Shown here: piece after piece, positions 33,197 to 37,321 of the stretch | How the letters are laid out: each line of letters opens with the position of its first letter | How positions within the stretch are numbered: the stretch's first letter is position 1 | Assembly (NCBI GenBank): GCA_013152475.1 | Contig: JAADGH010000031.1 | Span: forward strand, 1 to 37,321 | From: Planctomycetota bacterium | Lineage (GTDB): Bacteria; Planctomycetota; Brocadiia; JAADGH01 | DNA length: 37,321 nt | Direction of reading: 5' to 3' | Made by a program: the position numbers and the translations under genes | The notes under the pieces: generated by a model | Seen by the model: only the letters and a program-made list of their open reading frames with translations | Databases searched by the model: none | Told to the model about the DNA's origin: nothing

Positions 33197-33669
33197 GTTT
33201 CAGGGAAATCCTTGTGCTTTTCATCATCACGGCCCTGGTCCTCGGAGCGGTCGGCGGATATGTGGCTCTGGTGAAATCGCCCGCAGCGCCGCCCGCCCCG
33301 GCAAAGGAGCGCGCCGGCGAGACCGCAGCACCCCAGCCGTTCGCCCCGGCCGCTTCAACAGAGGACTACTCCCCCATCTGGCGGACGATCACCCGCCCCC
33401 CCGCACCGGAGCCGGCAAGGCCCGCGGCCCCGAAGCCGATGAGGAAGCTCCATCTCAAGGGCATCGTGTCCCAGGCGACCGAGCGGATGGCGGTCATCGA
33501 AGACTCGACGGGGCGGCAGCGGCTGGTCGCAGAGGGGGGCGCCATCGAGGGCGCAAGGGTGACGAAAATCTCGCCCCGCTCGGTGACGCTGGAGGCCGGC
33601 GGGAAGACAACCGTGCTGCAACTCGAAAAGAAAATCGGGGCGAAGAAAGTCGAGCGCAACCATCCATAA
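33193..33669 (+). CDS. gspC: GspC/PilP-like linker between platform and secretin
   Basis: 158 residues. Membrane segment at residues 6-27 (ILVLFIITALVLGAVGGYVAL), a Pro/Ala-rich linker (30-82), then a homology-region domain (84-146: KLHLKGIVSQATERMAVIED, RLVAEGGAIEGARVTKISPRSVTLEAGGKTTVLQLE) that matches the HR fold binding the secretin N0 domain. No PDZ domain follows, so it is a short form. In proteobacteria gspC usually precedes gspD; here it ends the operon. It overlaps gspM by 4 nt. Confidence 0.78.
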   Translation: MSFREILVLFIITALVLGAVGGYVALVKSPAAPPAPAKERAGETAAPQPFAPAASTEDYSPIWRTITRPPAPEPARPAAPKPMRKLHLKGIVSQATERMAVIEDSTGRQRLVAEGGAIEGARVTKISPRSVTLEAGGKTTVLQLEKKIGAKKVERNHP

Positions 33670-33708
33670 CAACTGAGATTATACGCCTGTTCCTGACGGG
33701 AGAAAACC

Positions 33709-34269
33709 ATGAGCCATGACCGCCTTGTTCGCATATCCCTGATCCTGATCTTCCTTGCACTGGTCGCGAATGTCTTTCGCCCGCAGGTTCAGCGCTTCAT
33801 CGCTCCGCCTGCTGCGGCGCAGGAGAAGGAGGCCGCCACCGCGCCGGGGCTGCGTGTCACGGGCGACCTGGTCGTGGACGGAAACATTATTGCGAAAAAG
33901 GACCTTCGCCTCGACGGGGCCCTTTCCGCGAAGGGCGTCGTGCAGTCGGCGGGGATCGAGACCGACGCGATTCAGGCGAAGTCCGCCGCGCTCGCCGACG
34001 GCCTCGCGGTTGCGAAGACGATCACTTGCCGGGACATCACGATCGCGAACCTGCTCACGGCCCAGAACGCGCAGATCGCTCAGGCATTGAGCGCGGAGAA
34101 CGTGGCCGTGGCAAAGCAGGTGCAGGTGGAGGGCACGGCGTTCATCCGGAACATCGCCGTGGGCGAGCTGAAAGAGCTGAACGACGCGCTCGACGCCAGC
34201 CAGTCGAAGATCATCGATGAGATCGTGGCCCGCACCGTTGCCGTCCTTCGGGCGATTGAGCGGCCCTAA
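33709..34269 (+). CDS. Membrane-anchored repeat protein (beta-solenoid-like), possible T2SS accessory
   Basis: 186 residues; the ATG is preceded by GGGAGAAAACC, 39 nt after gspC. One membrane segment (residues 7-24, VRISLILIFLALVANVF), a Pro/Ala/Glu linker, then about 100 residues of short beta-type repeats (LRVTGDLVVDGNIIAKKDLRLDG, ALSAKGVVQSAGIETDAIQAK, LAVAKTITCRDITIANLLTAQNAQ) recalling bactofilin or left-handed solenoid repeats, ending in a helical tail. I do not recognise a named family. Its topology (inner-membrane anchor, periplasmic solenoid) and position suggest a periplasmic accessory to the secretion machine; this is inference. Its stop overlaps the convergent peptidase stop by 3 nt. 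Confidence 0.72.
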   Translation: MSHDRLVRISLILIFLALVANVFRPQVQRFIAPPAAAQEKEAATAPGLRVTGDLVVDGNIIAKKDLRLDGALSAKGVVQSAGIETDAIQAKSAALADGLAVAKTITCRDITIANLLTAQNAQIAQALSAENVAVAKQVQVEGTAFIRNIAVGELKELNDALDASQSKIIDEIVARTVAVLRAIERP

Positions 34270-34802
34270 TCCCCGGCCGGGGCGGCCTGCCGCCGGAGGC
34301 CGAGTTTTTTCGCGATGGCGCGCAGGCCCGCGCGGGTCAGGGTGGTGAAGGCAAGGAAGCGCCCGATGGCCCGCCAGCGCGGCGAGTCCATGTCGATCTT
34401 CCGCCCGCCAGGCGCCGGGCGTCGGCGTTCGACAAAGCGAACCCTCCCCAGCACGTCCCCTTCGCGCACCGGATGGTCCAGGCAAACGGCGGCGTCCCCG
34501 CCGGTTTGTGCGAGGGCCTCATCCCCCCACCGGCGCCAACGGACAATACGGTGCATCACGGGCTGGCCGCCGCAGTTTTTGAAGAAGATGATGTCGCCCC
34601 GGCGAAGCGAGACAAAGGGAACGGACCGGACGGTTACGATGTCCCCATCGCGGAGGAACGGCCTCATGCTCCGGCCGGTCACGGGGACTCGGACATCCGC
34701 TCCCCGTTCGAGAATCTCCCGGAAGAGATCGATCCGGTCGGCAAGGGAAACATGCAGTCCCCCATGCGGCGGCTTACCCGGAGACGAGGTCCGCCAGGAC
34801 AT
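34266..34802 (-). CDS. S24/S26 signal peptidase-like protein, SipW/archaeal Ser-His type
   Basis: 178 residues from ATG 34802; the start is uncertain, since the frame is open to 34856 and the ribosome-binding site is weak. The core has the catalytic Ser box PVTGRSMRPFLRDGDIVTV and then VMHRIVRW, where His takes the place of the bacterial Lys. That is the Ser/His arrangement of SipW and the eukaryotic/archaeal type signal peptidases. No strong N-terminal membrane span is seen, which is unusual for a signal peptidase, so it may be soluble or peripheral. The first 29 nt overlap the HPr-kinase-like gene upstream, so they are translationally coupled. A role in cutting the small peptide encoded two genes upstream is an attractive inference. 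Confidence 0.78.
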   Translation of the reverse strand: MSWRTSSPGKPPHGGLHVSLADRIDLFREILERGADVRVPVTGRSMRPFLRDGDIVTVRSVPFVSLRRGDIIFFKNCGGQPVMHRIVRWRRWGDEALAQTGGDAAVCLDHPVREGDVLGRVRFVERRRPAPGGRKIDMDSPRWRAIGRFLAFTTLTRAGLRAIAKKLGLRRQAAPAGD

Positions 34803-35658
34803 CGGCGACTTCGACGGTTGGCTTGAAGTGCAGCTCATAGGTCGCAGTGTTGGCAATCATCTCTTCGCAAAATGAAAGGATGGGCAGCATGACCTCCTGA
34901 TCATACCACGGAATGGACGCGACGGGAAGAAGGTTCTCCAGCGCGGCCTGATCCGGGATATCCCGGATCGCGTTCGCCGGGCCGTGGCGAATGAAGACGA
35001 TGCCGTGGAGCGGCAGGCACTCGTTGACCGCGACGTTCGCCTCGCCGGGCCAGGGGGTGCCGTAGGCCCGGCAGCCTGTTTCGTGTTTGCGAATAATGAC
35101 CCGGTCGTCGCTGAGCAGGCGCAGGTCCGTCCGCTGGGCGAGCTGCCGGGTCAGTGTGCTCTTGCCGGCGCCGGACTTGCCAGGGAAAATGAAGCCCCGG
35201 CCCTTGATTCCCACGCCGGCGGCATGGAGGAGCGCGCCCTGCCGCTCGGCGAGGAAGTACATGAGCAGGATCTGGTCGAGCGGGTAGCGAACGGGGTTGG
35301 CCACGCAGGTGCGCCCGCCTTCCGTTCGGAGGACCCTCGGACTGCAATAGACGGTGACTTTCGCGGGGTCGTCCTCGAAACGGGCGACCCAGAGCGGCTG
35401 CCCGCCGAAGGCCGCGGGCGCGAGGACGATGCACCTGCGCCGACCGTCGGAAAACAGCGCCCAGGACTCGTGGGTGTTGAACCGCTCGCGCATCGTCGTG
35501 ATGTCCGGCATGTCCTCCAGCGCGAGGCGGACGTGAATGCCAGCGGGACCGTGCGCATCGGGGGCGGAGCATACAAACGGGCGATACGCCGCGTCGGGCT
35601 CCGGGAGGATCGGCGCGTCAGCGCAGGCGATCTCGATGTGAACGCCCCCAATGTTCAT
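34774..35658 (-). CDS. HPr-kinase/phosphorylase-like P-loop kinase
   Basis: 294 residues from ATG 35658; a TTG at 35694 would add 12 residues, and neither has a strong ribosome-binding site. The C-terminal half is the HPr Ser kinase fold: ALLHAAGV near 145, Walker A GKSGAGKST at 160-168, LLSDDRVII at 181-189, and a GTPWPGE segment near 200. The N-terminal 130 residues are not those of the two-domain HprK and are unknown to me. It has no HPr gene nearby. Stand-alone relatives occur in lasso-peptide gene sets, where they phosphorylate the precursor's C-terminal Ser (paeninodin type). Here it follows a gene for a 48-residue peptide ending in Ser. Its role as a peptide kinase is inference. Confidence 0.82.
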   Translation of the reverse strand: MNIGGVHIEIACADAPILPEPDAAYRPFVCSAPDAHGPAGIHVRLALEDMPDITTMRERFNTHESWALFSDGRRRCIVLAPAAFGGQPLWVARFEDDPAKVTVYCSPRVLRTEGGRTCVANPVRYPLDQILLMYFLAERQGALLHAAGVGIKGRGFIFPGKSGAGKSTLTRQLAQRTDLRLLSDDRVIIRKHETGCRAYGTPWPGEANVAVNECLPLHGIVFIRHGPANAIRDIPDQAALENLLPVASIPWYDQEVMLPILSFCEEMIANTATYELHFKPTVEVADVLADLVSG

Positions 35659-35706
35659 GTGTGTTTGATAGGCCACGGGACACTCGCCCTGCAAGAGGGC
35701 ACATGA

Positions 35707-35853
35707 TTACGAGCCCTGCTGTGCGCACATGGCAAACCAGCAGGGTGGGCTGAACTGGCCGGGCGCGGTCAGGGTAAACGTCTTGCACCCCTTGGCCAGC
35801 ACTTCCTCCGCCGCAAGTTCGACAACCCGAATACGAGGTCGCTCGTAGGCCAT
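35707..35853 (-). CDS. 48-residue Cys-containing peptide, candidate modified-peptide precursor
   Basis: A 49-codon ORF (48 residues and TAA) with ATG 35853 and AGG directly before it; the ribosome-binding site is therefore weak. The N-terminal part (MAYERPRIRVVELAAEEVLA) has a YxxP motif followed by a hydrophobic residue, as in lasso-type leaders bound by RRE/PqqD-like proteins, and an amphipathic helix-like stretch. Then comes KGCKTFTLTAPG and a C-terminal part with PPCWFAMC and a final GS, with Cys at positions 23, 38 and 43. It is 48 nt upstream of the kinase ATG and lies downstream of a plausible promoter on the same strand. Precursor status is inference; no cyclase, PqqD or radical-SAM gene is in the window. 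Confidence 0.55.
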   Translation of the reverse strand: MAYERPRIRVVELAAEEVLAKGCKTFTLTAPGQFSPPCWFAMCAQQGS

Positions 35854-35944
35854 CCTGGTTCAGGGTCTTACCACTTCACACACACCGCGCCCTCATCCCT
35901 ATGCCGCGGATGCCCATATAATGCCAGACAATATAACATTATAC

Positions 35945-35973
35945 ACTATGTTCGATCCCGGCGAATCCGTCAA
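35945..35973 (-). promoter_or_regulatory. Candidate promoter of the peptide/kinase/peptidase cassette
   Basis: On the minus strand TTGACG (35973-35968), a 17-nt spacer and CATAGT (35950-35945), about 90 nt upstream of the 48-residue peptide's ATG. A TATAAT appears just beyond it, but at a 24-nt distance from the -35. AT-rich sequence from 35918 to 35950 supports an initiation region. Confidence 0.5.
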
Positions 35974-36025
35974 GCAAAAAACCTTAAATGCTTTTAACCT
36001 TGTCCGGCCCTCCATCTTTTTGGTC

Positions 36026-36054
36026 TTGCATCTTCTCTGCGGCTTCTCTACTAT
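36026..36054 (+). promoter_or_regulatory. Candidate promoter of the SDR gene
   Basis: TTGCAT (36026-36031), a 17-nt spacer and TACTAT (36049-36054), about 45 nt upstream of the ATG at 36098. The match to consensus is moderate. Confidence 0.4.
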
Positions 36055-36097
36055 TCCCTTCCAAGCCGGGCAAATTTTCACCCGATGAGGAAACGTC

Positions 36098-36871
36098 ATG
36101 ACAGTGCCGAGTATGCGCCTCGACGGAAAAGTCGCTATCGTCACCGGCGCGGGATCGGGCATCGGCCAGGCCATCGCCACGGCCGCTGCCGAGGCGGGGG
36201 CCGACTGCGTGGTCACGGAGCTGCCGGACCGGATCGGCCGCCTCGACGAGGTCTGCGCCACGATTGCTGAAATGGGCCGCAGGGGAATCGGCCTCCCCCT
36301 CCAACTGCCCGATATGGACAGCATGGATTCGCTTGTGGCAAAGACCATCGAGAGGATGGGCCGCGTGGACATTTTAGTCAACAACGCCGGCATCAACATC
36401 CCCATGGACGCTCTGGAGTTCACGGAAGAGGCCTGGGACGCGGTGCTCGACATCAACCTGAAGGGCCTGTTCTTCCTCTCCCAGCGCGTGGCGAAGGAGA
36501 TGGTGGCGCAGGGCGAGGGCGGGAAGATCGTCAACATCGCCTCACAGAACGGCGTGGTGGGGTACTACAAGCGAGCCGCGTATTGCTCGAGCAAGGCGGG
36601 GGTGGTGAACCTGACGCGCGTGCTGGCCATCGAGTGGGCGAAACACAAGATCAATGTCAACGCGGTGGGGCCGACGTTCATTCTCACTCCCCTCACGCAA
36701 TCCACCTTCGACGATCCGGTGATCCGCGAGGACCTCTTGCGCCGCATCCCCCTCGGCCGCGTCGGCCGGCCCGAGGACGTAGTCGGGGCGGTGGTCTTTC
36801 TCGCGAGCCCCGCCGCGGACCTGGTGACGGGACACACGCTGCTCGTTGACGGCGGGTGGACGGCCTTATAG
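36098..36871 (+). CDS. Short-chain dehydrogenase/reductase (classical SDR)
   Basis: 257 residues from ATG 36098, with GAGGAAACGTC upstream. Cofactor motif TGAGSGIG (residues 16-23), NNAGINIP, the catalytic Ser in VNIASQNG, and YCSSK (Tyr and Lys of the active site) give a complete classical SDR. The C-terminal PLGRVGRPEDVVGAVVFLASPAADLVTGHTLLVDGGW is typical of FabG/gluconate-5-dehydrogenase-like enzymes. It oxidises or reduces a sugar, polyol or 3-oxoacyl substrate with NAD(P). It is followed after 133 nt by a 3-hydroxyacyl-CoA dehydrogenase, suggesting acid or acyl-CoA metabolism, but the substrate is not set by sequence. Confidence 0.93.
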   Translation: MTVPSMRLDGKVAIVTGAGSGIGQAIATAAAEAGADCVVTELPDRIGRLDEVCATIAEMGRRGIGLPLQLPDMDSMDSLVAKTIERMGRVDILVNNAGINIPMDALEFTEEAWDAVLDINLKGLFFLSQRVAKEMVAQGEGGKIVNIASQNGVVGYYKRAAYCSSKAGVVNLTRVLAIEWAKHKINVNAVGPTFILTPLTQSTFDDPVIREDLLRRIPLGRVGRPEDVVGAVVFLASPAADLVTGHTLLVDGGWTAL

Positions 36872-36914
36872 CATTTTCGATTTACGATTTTGGATTTTCG
36901 ATTGAAGAAATTCA

Positions 36915-36980
36915 CCACGAAGGGCACGAAGTAATAAAGAAGAGTTGTCTCTTCCTTCGTGCGCTTCGTGCCCTTCGCGG
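36915..36980. repeat. Nested foldback repeat between the SDR and acyl-CoA dehydrogenase genes
   Basis: Arm CCACGAAGGGCACGAAG (36915-36931) pairs with CTTCGTGCCCTTCGCGG (36964-36980), 16 of 17 bp, and encloses a smaller stem GAAGAG-TTGT-CTCTTC (36939-36954). An AT-rich stretch with two TTTTCGATT copies precedes it (36874-36903). From memory, blocks of this kind are common intergenic repeats in planctomycete-like genomes. Confidence 0.6.
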
Positions 36981-37004
36981 TTCCACTAAACCGGGAGGAC
37001 CTGA

Positions 37005-37321
37005 ATGAGAGCGGAAGACATCTCGGAAGTCGCTGTCATCGGCGCGGGGACGATGGGTGCGGGGATTGCCGGGGAGTTCGCACGGGCAGGATGCCGCGTG
37101 CGCCTGATGGACCTGAGCGAGGATGTGCTGGCGCGGGGAATGGCTACGCTCGACTCCGCCCAGAAGGCACTGGTCGGCGCCAAGCTCATCACGGCATCGC
37201 GGGCCAAGACCGCGCGCAAACGGGTTACTCCCATGACGTGTCTTGAGACCTCGTGCGATGGCGTGCAACTGCTCGTCGAGGCGGTGTCGGAAGACATGGC
37301 GCTGAAGAAGAAGCTGTTCCG
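37005..37321 (+). CDS. 3-hydroxyacyl-CoA dehydrogenase, N-terminal part (cut by window end)
   Basis: The first 105 residues from ATG 37005, with GGGAGGACCTGA upstream. The NAD-binding motif GAGTMGAGIAGEFARAG (residues 13-29) and the following VRLMDLSEDVLARGM are diagnostic of the 3-hydroxyacyl-CoA dehydrogenase N-terminal domain (HbdA/FadB-type). The segment VQLLVEAVSEDMALKKKLF fits the family's conserved (I/V)xEAVxE region. It probably catalyses NAD-dependent oxidation of 3-hydroxyacyl-CoA in fatty-acid or butyrate metabolism. The C-terminal domain is outside the window. Confidence 0.9.
   Translation, partial: MRAEDISEVAVIGAGTMGAGIAGEFARAGCRVRLMDLSEDVLARGMATLDSAQKALVGAKLITASRAKTARKRVTPMTCLETSCDGVQLLVEAVSEDMALKKKLF

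Noticed and set aside
35899..36537. 212-codon open frame on the minus strand over the SDR gene
   Set aside because: The SDR frame has the full set of catalytic motifs; this frame is its complement plus AT-rich leader.
1..37321. CRISPR arrays, tRNA or rRNA genes, riboswitches, phage genes
   Set aside because: No regularly spaced direct repeats, no tRNA-like cloverleaf with CCA end, no rRNA-like blocks and no phage or transposase proteins were recognised by reading; small RNA genes cannot be excluded without a covariance-model search.

Overview
The window reads as a GC-rich chromosomal segment from an uncultivated heterotrophic Gram-negative (diderm) bacterium. The gene set fits the Planctomycetota / Lentisphaerota / Hydrogenedentota / Sumerlaeota range: Cys-type sulfatase, Gfo/Idh/MocA oxidoreductases, PHP hydrolases, UroD-like proteins, secreted proteins with jelly-roll carbohydrate-binding-like modules, and a complete-looking type II secretion (T2SS) operon. 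The phylum is inferred from gene content only. No rRNA, tRNA, CRISPR array, phage or transposase gene was seen.

Left part (1-9.5 kb). A tight plus-strand operon holds the C-terminus of an unknown protein, a PHP hydrolase, a Gfo/Idh/MocA oxidoreductase, a sulfatase and a nitrilase-family amidase. Facing it on the minus strand are an MFS nucleoside/sugar-type permease with a near-consensus promoter and two secreted proteins with carbohydrate-binding-like folds. A second Gfo/Idh/MocA gene diverges from these.

Middle (9.5-22.4 kb). A 986-residue Ser/Thr kinase has an N-terminal zinc ribbon, one membrane span and a C-terminal array of about 14 CxxC motifs resembling the DnaJ zinc finger. It is followed by a nitroreductase and a lipoprotein glycosidase-like protein (minus strand). 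Then come a secreted beta-propeller plus LamG-like protein, a UroD/MtaA-like protein, a DUF3604-like PHP hydrolase and a C45 Ntn-type acyltransferase/hydrolase (plus strand).

Right part (22.5-34.3 kb). A T2SS operon runs gspD-E-F-G-H-I-J-K-L-M-C and ends with a small membrane-anchored repeat protein. The secreted glycosidase-like proteins in the window are plausible substrates. A 221-bp foldback (MITE-like) element lies between gspD and gspE. Three pseudopilins (GspG, GspH, GspK) have very long pre-cleavage leaders made of repeat-like DNA. A 33-bp block (30/33 identical) lies exactly 23 nt upstream of the -35 box both at the T2SS promoter and at the promoter of the DUF3604/C45 pair, which suggests shared regulation.

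Far right (34.3-37.3 kb). Converging on the T2SS operon with overlapping stop codons is a minus-strand cassette. It encodes a 48-residue Cys-containing peptide with an N-terminal YxxP motif, an HPr-kinase-like P-loop protein and a SipW-like (Ser/His) signal peptidase. I read this as a candidate minimal peptide-modification (RiPP-like) system, and it is the most unusual locus here. An SDR dehydrogenase and the start of a 3-hydroxyacyl-CoA dehydrogenase close the window.
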